The notes under the pieces were generated by a model, which worked only from the letters and a program-made list of their open reading frames with translations, had not been told where the DNA came from and did not search any database. From positions 1-32,635 of the forward strand of contig CAJAVE010000236.1 in NCBI GenBank assembly GCA_903945325.1: a stretch of 32,635 nt of DNA. The letters run 5' to 3'. This document shows positions 1 through 6,025 of this stretch, in pieces. Position 1 is the first letter of the stretch. Each line of letters opens with the position of its first letter. Source of the stretch: an uncultured beta proteobacterium. GTDB taxonomy: Bacteria > Pseudomonadota > Gammaproteobacteria > Burkholderiales > Burkholderiaceae_C. The translations under genes and the position numbers were made by a program.

Positions 1-711
1 CACCTTGGAAAACGAGCCCAGGTAGATGCAGCCATCGGGGTTGCGGGCGGTCAGCGGTGCGGGTGGCTCTTTGTCAAACCACAGGTCACCATAGGGATTG
101 TCCTCAACCAGCGGCAGGTCCAGCTCGGCGGCCTTGGCCACCAGCGCGGCACGGCGCGCCTCGCTCATGGTGCGTCCGGTGGGGTTCTGGAAATTGGGCA
201 GCACGTAGAGGAAGCGCGCCTTGTCGGCGCCATTTCCTACTTTGCGCGTCAAATCCGCAATGTCCACGCCTTCATCATCGCTCGCCACACTGTCGATGGC
301 GGGCTCCATGGGCGTGAAGGCCTGCAGGGCGCCCAGGTAGGTGGGCGTTTCGACCATCACGCGACTGTCGGCGTCGATCAAAATCTTGGCCACCAGGTCC
401 AGGCCCTGTTGTGAGCCGGTAGTGATCAACACCTGGGCCGGGTCTACGTCCCACGGCAGGCGGTCGGCCACCATCTGGCGCAGGGGTGCAAAGCCTTCAC
501 TGGCGGCGTACTGCAGGGCTGCTTGCGGCTCGGTGGTCAGCACCTGGGTACAGGCCGCGGTGAATTCGGCCACCGGAAAGGTCTTGCTGGACGGCAGTCC
601 GCCGGCAAAGCTGATGATGCCGGGCTTCTCGGTCACCTTCAGAATTTCGCGGATGACCGAGGGGTTCATCCTGGCGGCGCGGCGTGCCAGGGTCCAGTGG
701 GTTTGGTTCAT
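1..711 (-). CDS. PLP-dependent class I/II aminotransferase (2-aminoadipate-transaminase-like), 3' end outside window
   Basis: The 237 codons inside the window read as a fold-type I PLP enzyme from its N-terminus (MNQTHWTLARRAARMNPS) through the large domain. Visible motifs are FAGGLPS near residue 35, the substrate/cofactor motif NPTG near 170, an E-D-N-P-Y segment, and SFSK at the left edge, where K236 should be the Schiff-base lysine. The C-terminal domain is missing because the window ends. The family transfers amino groups between an amino acid and a 2-oxo acid; the substrate cannot be read from the sequence. Unlike the divergent regulator at 2699, it has no wHTH domain. It is the fourth gene of a minus-strand operon, 24 bp after the monooxygenase-like gene, which suggests catabolism of the same amino acid or amine that the upstream exporters handle (inference). 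Confidence 0.9.
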   Translation of the reverse strand, partial: MNQTHWTLARRAARMNPSVIREILKVTEKPGIISFAGGLPSSKTFPVAEFTAACTQVLTTEPQAALQYAASEGFAPLRQMVADRLPWDVDPAQVLITTGSQQGLDLVAKILIDADSRVMVETPTYLGALQAFTPMEPAIDSVASDDEGVDIADLTRKVGNGADKARFLYVLPNFQNPTGRTMSEARRAALVAKAAELDLPLVEDNPYGDLWFDKEPPAPLTARNPDGCIYLGSFSKV

Positions 712-735
712 GTCAGTCCTTTTTTATCCGGGTTA

Positions 736-1074
736 TCAGGGGCGTTTGCCGTAGGCTTTTTCCACCAGGGCCACGCGCAGTTCATAGTGTTCGTACCATT
801 GTGCCTTGCCGGTTTCCTGTGCAACGCGGTGCTCGGCGTCGGCACGCCAATGGGCAATGGCCTCCAGGCTGGCCCAGTACGACACGGTGATGCCAAAGCC
901 GTCTGCGCCGCGCGTGCTTTCGACTCCCAGGTAGCCCGGCTGCTGCTGAGCCAGTTCGACCATGCGCTCGGCCATGTGGGCGTATGCGTCCACACCGGTT
1001 TCGGTGCGCAGCGACGAAAAGATGACTGCGTAGTAGGGCGGCTCGGGCAGAGTGGCAAAGGTGGGGTGCGTCAT
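736..1074 (-). CDS. Antibiotic biosynthesis monooxygenase (ABM) domain protein
   Basis: This 112-residue protein is the size of a single ABM ferredoxin-like domain. The pattern is typical: a first strand YYAVIFSS, a helix with M-x-E-R-M-V-E-L-A, the PGYLGVES segment, then a second strand ending in SYWASLEAI-x-HW and a closing helix before YEHYELRVALVEKAY. Small stand-alone proteins of this fold are cofactor-free oxygenases, heme-degrading enzymes or detoxification proteins, and the exact reaction here is unknown. The start overlaps the stop of the EamA gene by 4 bp (ATGA). No Shine-Dalgarno sequence is visible before it, so translation is probably coupled to the upstream gene. A hexamer repeat lies directly upstream of the start. 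Confidence 0.85.
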   Translation of the reverse strand: MTHPTFATLPEPPYYAVIFSSLRTETGVDAYAHMAERMVELAQQQPGYLGVESTRGADGFGITVSYWASLEAIAHWRADAEHRVAQETGKAQWYEHYELRVALVEKAYGKRP

Positions 1075-2000
1075 CGTATTTTTGCGTTTGCGTTTGCGTT
1101 TGCGGGGGCGCTGGCGAATCGTTTGCCAATGAACACCGTGGCCACAACGGCCAGCGCAAACCCCAGTGTGACAGTTTCCAGCGGTTCCCCCAATAGCGGC
1201 ACGGCCGCCAGAATACTCAAAAACGGTTGCAGCAGCTGCGTCTGGCTCACTTTAAGCGCGCCACCAATCGCCAGGCCGCGGTACCAGGCAAAAAAGCCGG
1301 CCCACATCGAAAACACACCCACATAGCCCAGTGCCAGCCAGGCCGAGGTGTTGACGCTGTGCGTGGGCCAGGTGAGCAAAGCACCCGGCAAGGTCAGCGG
1401 CAGTGCCATCACACACACCCAACAGATGACCCGCTCGGCCCCCAAAGAAGGCGTGACCTGCGCGCCATACACATAGCCCACGCTGGCCGCCACCACAGCA
1501 CCGACCAGCAGTGCATCGGCCCACTCCAGCCCAAAGTCATGGCTCTGGGTGGACGCGCGGACCAGCGAAAACACCACCACCAGCCCGCTGCCCAAGGCTG
1601 CGCAAATCCAGAACCCCAAGCGCGCCCGCTGGTGCAGCACCAGGGCCGCAATAGCGGCGGTGGCCAACGGCAGTAGCGCCGTAATCACCGCCGCGTGACC
1701 GGAGGTGACATGCCGCAAGGCAAAACCCAGCAACAGCGGGTAGCCCAGGGCGTTGCCCAACAGTGCCAACGCCAGTGGCTTGCGCTGTGCGGGTGTGGGG
1801 CGGGGTGACTGGGTGACTACTAAAAACACCAGCGACAGGGCTCCGGCCAGTGTGGCACGGCCAAAGGTCACAAACCACGGCGACAGCTGGGGCGCATCGG
1901 CCGTGCCGGTGGCCAGGCGCGTCATGGGCAGGGTCACCGCGAAAATGGCCACGCCTAGCACCCCCAGCCACAGGCCCAGGCGTTCGCGCTGGGCGTTCAT
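1071..2000 (-). CDS. EamA/DMT-superfamily transporter
   Basis: This is a 309-residue integral membrane protein made of about ten hydrophobic segments in two related halves, the usual size and layout of a drug/metabolite transporter with two EamA domains. It starts with a short basic cytoplasmic N-terminus (MNAQRERLG), followed at once by a hydrophobic helix. The first half contains WFVTFGRATLAGA and ALRHVTSGHAAVITALLPL; the second contains MWAGFFAWYRGLA and QTQLLQPFLSILAAVPLLGEP, both typical of the family. Members export or import amino acids, purines and other metabolites across the inner membrane; the substrate is not predictable. It overlaps the LysE-type gene upstream and the ABM gene downstream by 4 bp each, so all three should be translated from one mRNA. 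The extreme C-terminus is an Asn-Ala repeat encoded by a DNA hexamer repeat. Confidence 0.93.
   Translation of the reverse strand: MNAQRERLGLWLGVLGVAIFAVTLPMTRLATGTADAPQLSPWFVTFGRATLAGALSLVFLVVTQSPRPTPAQRKPLALALLGNALGYPLLLGFALRHVTSGHAAVITALLPLATAAIAALVLHQRARLGFWICAALGSGLVVVFSLVRASTQSHDFGLEWADALLVGAVVAASVGYVYGAQVTPSLGAERVICWVCVMALPLTLPGALLTWPTHSVNTSAWLALGYVGVFSMWAGFFAWYRGLAIGGALKVSQTQLLQPFLSILAAVPLLGEPLETVTLGFALAVVATVFIGKRFASAPANANANAKIR
1081..1104. repeat. Four perfect tandem copies of a hexamer, TTTGCG
   Basis: Four uninterrupted copies of TTTGCG lie at the 3' end of the EamA gene, where they encode an alternating Asn-Ala tail. They also sit 7 to 30 bp upstream of the ABM start codon. Because the unit is six bases, gain or loss of a copy would not shift the frame but would change the tail by two residues. 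Confidence 0.85.
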
Positions 2001-2608
2001 AGCGCTGCCATCCAGATAGCAGTAGCCACCAACACCAGGGCCATGGCCTGGTTGAACAGCCGCAACCTCAGTCCCGAGCCTTCGGGGCCGCGCAGCCAGT
2101 CGCGCAGCAGCGAGCCCATGGTCGCGTACAGAAAATTACTGGTGAAGGCAAAGCCCAGCATGGTGGGTACGACGATGGCCAGGCGCTGCCCAGTGTCGGC
2201 GCGCCCGGCGACCCAGCCACTGACAATGGCCAGGGCCAGCATCCAGGCTTTGATGTTGACAAACTGCAACGCCACGCCTTGCCAAAAACCCACTGACAGA
2301 GCGGCGGCGCTGGCCTCGCTGAGCTGGCGTGCCTGGCTCAGCTTCCAGGCCAGCCACAGCAGGTAGGCCACGCCCACCGCCTTGACCGCCCAGGCCAGCA
2401 AGGGCACCGCCAACACCATGGCACCCAGGCCCCAGGCGCAGATCAGCAAGAGCGCACTCCAGCCCAGAGGCACGGCGCAGACAAACGGCATAGCCCGGCG
2501 CAGGCCGCCATTGGCCGCCAGTGCGGTCGAGAGCGTGGTGTTGGGCCCCGGCGTGAAACTCATCGCCGTGGCCAGCACCAGTAAAGCCGTAAATTCTTGC
2601 CAAGTCAT
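1997..2608 (-). CDS. LysE/RhtB-family amino acid exporter
   Basis: At 203 residues this is the standard length for LysE/RhtB exporters. The N-terminus carries the family signature FTPGPN near residues 18-23, followed by G-x-x-x-x-A-x-P-x-x-x-G-W. About six hydrophobic helices follow, with LQFVNIKAWMLAL in the middle, matching the conserved N-x-K-x-W region. These proteins export amino acids or their derivatives through the inner membrane. It is the first gene of a four-gene operon and diverges from a MocR-type regulator with a 90-bp gap. The start is supported by family alignment, but the only purine-rich stretch (GGAG) lies one base before the ATG, too close to be a normal ribosome-binding site. 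A TATAAA hexamer lies 9 bp upstream, so the message could be leaderless. Confidence 0.92.
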   Translation of the reverse strand: MTWQEFTALLVLATAMSFTPGPNTTLSTALAANGGLRRAMPFVCAVPLGWSALLLICAWGLGAMVLAVPLLAWAVKAVGVAYLLWLAWKLSQARQLSEASAAALSVGFWQGVALQFVNIKAWMLALAIVSGWVAGRADTGQRLAIVVPTMLGFAFTSNFLYATMGSLLRDWLRGPEGSGLRLRLFNQAMALVLVATAIWMAAL

Positions 2609-2617
2609 ACTCCAGAC

Positions 2618-2676
2618 TTTATAGTTGAAAGCAACACAGTACCAGTACAGTTTATGGTTGATTGATTTGAACTGTA
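2618..2676. promoter_or_regulatory. Divergent promoter/operator between the LysE-type gene and the MocR regulator
   Basis: Three elements are visible. A TATAAA hexamer on the minus strand (2618-2623) fits the -10 box of the LysE operon. Two direct CAGTAC repeats (2637-2642 and 2643-2648) cover its poor -35 region. An inverted repeat TACAGTT (2646-2652) / AACTGTA (2670-2676) lies toward the regulator. MocR-type regulators such as PdxR and GabR commonly bind direct repeats or half-sites near the -35 of a divergent target operon and activate it. That this site does so is inferred from layout. Confidence 0.5.
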
Positions 2677-2698
2677 TGGCAAGTTAAGGCAGCACACC

Positions 2699-4132
2699 AT
2701 GTTGATGAAAACCGCATCCCAATCGCTCGCCGAGCAGTTAAGCACGCGCTTCGCCGAGCGTATTCGCACGCGGTTGTTGGCGCCCGGCGCGCGCCTGCCG
2801 TCGGTGCGCCAGTGTGCGCAGCAGCAGGGTGTGAGTCCGTCCACCGTGGTGGCTGCCTACGATCAGTTGCTGGCGCAGGGCTTGGTGGAGGCACGCAAAA
2901 ACCGCGGGTTTTATGTGCGAAAAATGGCTGCAGGCCCCGTGGAATTTGCGCAACCAGCTATCAAAGTAGGAGCATTTCAGGCATCCGGCAGCAGCTTTCA
3001 GGCACAGCATGTGCCGGTGAATGCCACGGCACTGATACGCGCCATGTTTCACCGCAGTTCCGAGTTGCCGCAGCCCGGAATGGGGGCCTTTCCGCCCGAT
3101 TGGCTGGAGACCAGCTTTCTGCCGGCGGCGCTGCGCAAAGTCACCAGCGGCCCTGCGCTGCAATCGTTCTCGCTGCAGTATGGCGAGCCGGCGGGCGATA
3201 GCGGTCTGCGCCAGGCTCTTTCGCAAAAGCTGGTGGCCTGCAACGTACCGGCCGCACCCAGTCAGATCGTCACCACCGTGGGTGCCACCCACGCGCTGGA
3301 CATTGTGAGCCGCACCTTGCTGCGCGCAGGGGACTATGTGATGGTAGAGGAGCCCGGCTGGGCCATCGAATTTGCCCGACTCAGTGCTTTAGGCATGCGC
3401 ATCCTGCCGGTGCCGCGCCGTGCCGACGGGCCGGACCTGGAGGTGATGGCCCGCTATTGCGAGTTGCACAACCCGAAGCTGTTTGTGAGCGTGAGCGTGT
3501 TCCACAACCCCACCGGCTACTGCCTGACGCCGGGCAGCGCCCACCGCGTGCTGCAGCTGGCCAATGCCCACCACTTTTACATCGTGGAGGACGACACCTA
3601 CAGCCACATTGCGCCCGACCATGCCACGCGCCTGTGCGCACTGGACGGCCTGCAGCGCACCATTTACGTCAGCGGTTTTGCCAAGATCCTGGCGCCCGGA
3701 TGGCGGGTCGGCTTTCTGGCGGCACCACCAGCACTGGTGGAGGCTTTTATCGACACCAAGCTGCTGGCCACCCTGACCACACCGGCCCTGCTGGAAAAAG
3801 CGCTGGCCTGGTGCATAGACCAGGGTCAGCTGCGCCGCCACGCCGAGCGCATCCGCACCCGGCTGGACCAGGCGCGTGCGCGCAGCGTCAAGCTGGCGCT
3901 GGCCCACGGTTGCAGCTTTGCCGCGCCGCCCGCCGGCCTGTTTGGCTGGGTGGAAACCGGGGTGGATACCGACGCGCTGTCGCAGCGCATGCTGGATGCG
4001 GGTTATCTGCTGGCCCCCGGCGCCTTGTTCCATGCCGAGCGCCAGCCCAGCACGCTGATGCGCATCAACTTTGCGACCACGCAAGAGGCGCAGTTTTGGG
4101 CGGTATTTGAAAGGATACGGGCAGAGCAGTGA
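2699..4132 (+). CDS. MocR/PdxR-type transcriptional regulator (GntR wHTH fused to aminotransferase domain)
   Basis: This 477-residue protein has the two-domain MocR layout. Residues about 10-75 form a GntR winged helix (RLPSVRQCAQQQGVSPSTV, then GLVEARKNRGFYV). After a linker, residues about 105-477 form a fold-type I aminotransferase domain with NPTG (in FHNPTGYCLT), EDDTYSH, and the PLP lysine K329 in SGFAKILAPGWRVGF. Such proteins bind PLP and act as DNA-binding regulators of PLP, GABA, taurine or amino-acid genes; catalysis is usually lost. The start at 2699 has AAGG nine bases upstream; a second ATG at 2705 is possible. It diverges from the LysE-EamA-ABM-aminotransferase operon, its likely target. 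The linker (residues about 83-92) is encoded by a copy of an interspersed repeat, and the last 41 codons recur at 5900-6022. Confidence 0.93.
   Translation: MLMKTASQSLAEQLSTRFAERIRTRLLAPGARLPSVRQCAQQQGVSPSTVVAAYDQLLAQGLVEARKNRGFYVRKMAAGPVEFAQPAIKVGAFQASGSSFQAQHVPVNATALIRAMFHRSSELPQPGMGAFPPDWLETSFLPAALRKVTSGPALQSFSLQYGEPAGDSGLRQALSQKLVACNVPAAPSQIVTTVGATHALDIVSRTLLRAGDYVMVEEPGWAIEFARLSALGMRILPVPRRADGPDLEVMARYCELHNPKLFVSVSVFHNPTGYCLTPGSAHRVLQLANAHHFYIVEDDTYSHIAPDHATRLCALDGLQRTIYVSGFAKILAPGWRVGFLAAPPALVEAFIDTKLLATLTTPALLEKALAWCIDQGQLRRHAERIRTRLDQARARSVKLALAHGCSFAAPPAGLFGWVETGVDTDALSQRMLDAGYLLAPGALFHAERQPSTLMRINFATTQEAQFWAVFERIRAEQ
2946..2974. repeat. Short interspersed repeat, copy 1, inside the MocR linker
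   Basis: This 29-bp segment matches 31631-31659 at 25 of 29 positions, with shared cores TTGCGCAA, CAG, TATCAAAGTA and AGCA. It lies in frame within the regulator gene, exactly in the linker between DNA-binding and aminotransferase domains. The reverse complement resembles a dispersed repeat (…TTGATAGCTGCTTGCGCAA…) that I associate with comamonad intergenic regions; that link is from memory, not a search. Confidence 0.6.
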
Positions 4133-4201
4133 CGTTGAACCAGATGCCATCCACAGACCGACCTGGCCCATTCGACTCCCAGCATAAATTGATTGCTGCA
4201 G

Positions 4202-4228
4202 TGTCGATTGCCCTGCCTGCCACGCATC
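4202..4228 (+). promoter_or_regulatory. Candidate ECF42-dependent promoter for the YCII-sigma cassette
   Basis: TGTCGA at 4202-4207 is followed after 15 bp by CGCATC at 4223-4228, and the YCII start lies 60 bp further on. TGTCGA is the -35 motif reported for ECF42-group sigma factors, which are known to activate genes for DGPF/YCII proteins, and the -10 motif of that group contains CGA/CGT-type triplets. Here the -10 match is only partial. The placement fits autoregulation. Confidence 0.5.
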
Positions 4229-4288
4229 AATAGGGTGAGCCAAGGCAATCCGCTGCTGGCTTGTTAACCTTTCTACCTGGAGTACCTC

Positions 4289-4645
4289 ATGCAATTCATG
4301 CTCATATTCAGTCAGCCCACCGAGGAATTTGCCAAGGCTGCCGATCCAGCGCAAGCCGGTGCCTATTTTGGTACCTGGAAGGCTTACATTGGTGCCATGG
4401 CGCAAGCCGGTGTCATCGTCAACGGTCACGGATTGATGCCGCCGAAAACCTGCACCATGGTGCGCCTGCGCGACGGCAAACGGCAGGTTCAGGACGGCCC
4501 GTATGCCGATACCAAAGAGCACCTGGGTGGCTACTTTGTGATCGAGGTGGCTTCTCAGGACGAGGCGCTGGAGTGGGCGGCACGATCACCGTCCAGCAGT
4601 GTCGGACACACCGAAGTTCGCCCGGTACTGCCACCACAAGCTTGA
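4289..4645 (+). CDS. YCII/DGPF-domain protein associated with ECF42 sigma factor
   Basis: This 118-residue single-domain protein has the dimeric alpha-beta barrel pattern of YCII-related proteins: MQFMLIFSQP at the start, a helix with W-K-A-Y-I-G-A-M, GVIVNGHGLMP, then the diagnostic DGPYADTKEHLGGY (a DGPF variant) and FVIEVASQDEALEWA. The function of the domain is not established; some relatives act on small chlorinated or phenolic compounds. DGPF proteins are typically encoded beside ECF41/ECF42-like sigma factors and are their targets. A good ribosome-binding site (GGAG, six bases before the ATG) decides the start. The stop overlaps the start of the sigma factor gene (TGATG), so the two are translated together. 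Confidence 0.92.
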   Translation: MQFMLIFSQPTEEFAKAADPAQAGAYFGTWKAYIGAMAQAGVIVNGHGLMPPKTCTMVRLRDGKRQVQDGPYADTKEHLGGYFVIEVASQDEALEWAARSPSSSVGHTEVRPVLPPQA

Positions 4646-5895
4646 TGGACGCCAGTCAGCAGGCCGCGGTTCAAGCCGCACGGCACTCTTATGGCCGTCT
4701 TTTGGCCACCTTGGCGTACCAGTGGCGAGACATTGCGGCGGCTGAAGACGCGTTGGCCGAAGCCTTTGCCGCAGCACTTGCACACTGGCCGCACACGGGT
4801 GTGCCACGCAGCCCCGACGCCTGGCTAACGACCGCCGCCAAGCGCAACCTGCTGAGGGCCGCACGTCACCAGCGCGTGGTGCTGGATCCAGCCGTAACTG
4901 TTCTTTTGGAACAGTGTGAGACCAGCGACGGCACTGAATCCAGCACCATCCCGGACGAGCGCCTGCGCCTGATGCTGGTGTGCGCACACCCAGAGATCGA
5001 CGCTGATGTGCGCACGCCTTTGATGCTGCAAGTGGTGCTGGGACTGGAGGCCCGCCAGATCGCATCGGCACTGCTGCTCAAGCCCGCGACCCTGGCACAG
5101 CGCCTGGTGCGGGCGAAAACCCGGATCCGCGAAAGCGGTTTGCGTTTTGAGTTGCCCCAGGCCGAAGACCTGGCCGCTCGCAGTCACGCCGTGCTGGATG
5201 CGGTGTATGGCGCTTACACGCTGGGCTGGCACCATACCGCGCTGGACTCACCCAGCACACAGACCGAACTGGCTTCAGAAGCCCTCTATCTGGCCGAGCT
5301 TTGCGCAAGCTTGCTGCCCGCCAAATCGCCTGCCAGCGCCGAGGCGTTGGGCCTGCTGGCCTTACTGTGGTTTTGCGAGGCCCGCCGCGACGCCAGTCTT
5401 GGCCCCGGCGGGGAATTTGTCCCCTTGCATCAGCAGGACACCGCGCGCTGGAATATCGCTCAAGTGGGGCTGGCCGAAACCACGCTGAGGCAGGCCTTTG
5501 CGGTGGGCTCGCCCGGTCCCTACCAACTCGAAGCCGCCATCCAGTCCGCTCACTGCGAGCGCCTGCGCGGCGAAGCGGTGCCATGGGAAGGCATCGTCCT
5601 GCTCTACGAACAACTGCTGGCAATGGCCCCTACCACCGGTGCGCAATTGGGGCACGCAGTGGCCGTCGCCGAGAGCCTGGGCGCAACTGCCGGGTTGAAT
5701 TTGTTGCAGCACTTGTCGGTAGATACCCTTGTCAGTTGTCAGCCTTATTGGGTGACGCGTGCTCACTTGCTGGCGCAAACCGGAGCGCTTGTCGAGGCCG
5801 AAAGCGCGTATGCCCGCGCCATTGGTCTGACCGAGAACCCGGCGATTCGACGGCACCTGATGGAGGTGATGGGCAGGCTGTGTGCAATAGCGTGA
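4645..5895 (+). CDS. RNA polymerase sigma factor, ECF42 group, with C-terminal extension
   Basis: This 416-residue protein has an N-terminal ECF core. Sigma region 2 lies at about residues 10-75 (AYQWRDIAAAEDALAEAFAAAL, then PDAWLTTAAKRNLL), and region 4 at about 115-175, with a helix-turn-helix around EARQIASALLLKPATLAQRLVRAK. About 230 residues follow, helical and rich in Ala, Leu and Glu, consistent with the TPR-like C-terminal domain that defines ECF42. In this group the extension replaces an anti-sigma factor as the control element, and no anti-sigma gene is seen here. The chosen start overlaps the YCII stop; an in-frame upstream extension to 4261 would only read through the YCII gene in another frame. 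Directly after the TGA stop begins a remnant of a MocR gene tail. Confidence 0.92.
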   Translation: MDASQQAAVQAARHSYGRLLATLAYQWRDIAAAEDALAEAFAAALAHWPHTGVPRSPDAWLTTAAKRNLLRAARHQRVVLDPAVTVLLEQCETSDGTESSTIPDERLRLMLVCAHPEIDADVRTPLMLQVVLGLEARQIASALLLKPATLAQRLVRAKTRIRESGLRFELPQAEDLAARSHAVLDAVYGAYTLGWHHTALDSPSTQTELASEALYLAELCASLLPAKSPASAEALGLLALLWFCEARRDASLGPGGEFVPLHQQDTARWNIAQVGLAETTLRQAFAVGSPGPYQLEAAIQSAHCERLRGEAVPWEGIVLLYEQLLAMAPTTGAQLGHAVAVAESLGATAGLNLLQHLSVDTLVSCQPYWVTRAHLLAQTGALVEAESAYARAIGLTENPAIRRHLMEVMGRLCAIA

Positions 5896-6025
5896 TTGCT
5901 ACCTGCTGGCCCACGGCGCCCTGTTACGCGCGGAACGGCAGCCCAGCACGCTGATGCGCATCAACTTTGCAACCACCCAGGATGCGCAGTTCTGGGCGGT
6001 GTTTGAGAGGATGCAGGCGGACTAA
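5894..6025 (+). pseudogene. Remnant: 3' end of a second MocR-type gene
   Basis: From 5900 the sequence encodes 41 residues (YLLAHGALLRAERQ… ending FERMQAD) and a TAA stop. It aligns without gaps to the last codons of the MocR gene at 4004-4126: 103 of 123 bases and 34 of 41 residues are identical. About 12 of the changed codons are synonymous, so this tail diverged as working coding sequence before it was cut off. There is no start codon, ribosome site or upstream remainder; the fragment begins flush with the sigma factor's stop codon. Its own stop overlaps the convergent caspase gene's stop. Confidence 0.85.

Noticed and set aside
1081-1104. Hexamer repeat as a CRISPR-like array
   Set aside because: The units are six bases with no spacers, inside a coding sequence.
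523-1326. 267-codon plus-strand open frame
   Set aside because: It runs antisense across three well-supported minus-strand genes and shows no domain pattern; a shadow frame of GC-rich DNA.
3389-4522. 377-codon minus-strand open frame across the MocR 3' end and YCII gene
   Set aside because: It is antisense to two clear genes, has Gln/His/Gly-rich shadow composition and no recognisable motif.
4261-5895. Longer 544-residue version of the sigma factor starting upstream
   Set aside because: The extra 128 codons lie over the YCII gene in another frame and have no family similarity; the overlap start at 4645 matches the ECF42 N-terminus.
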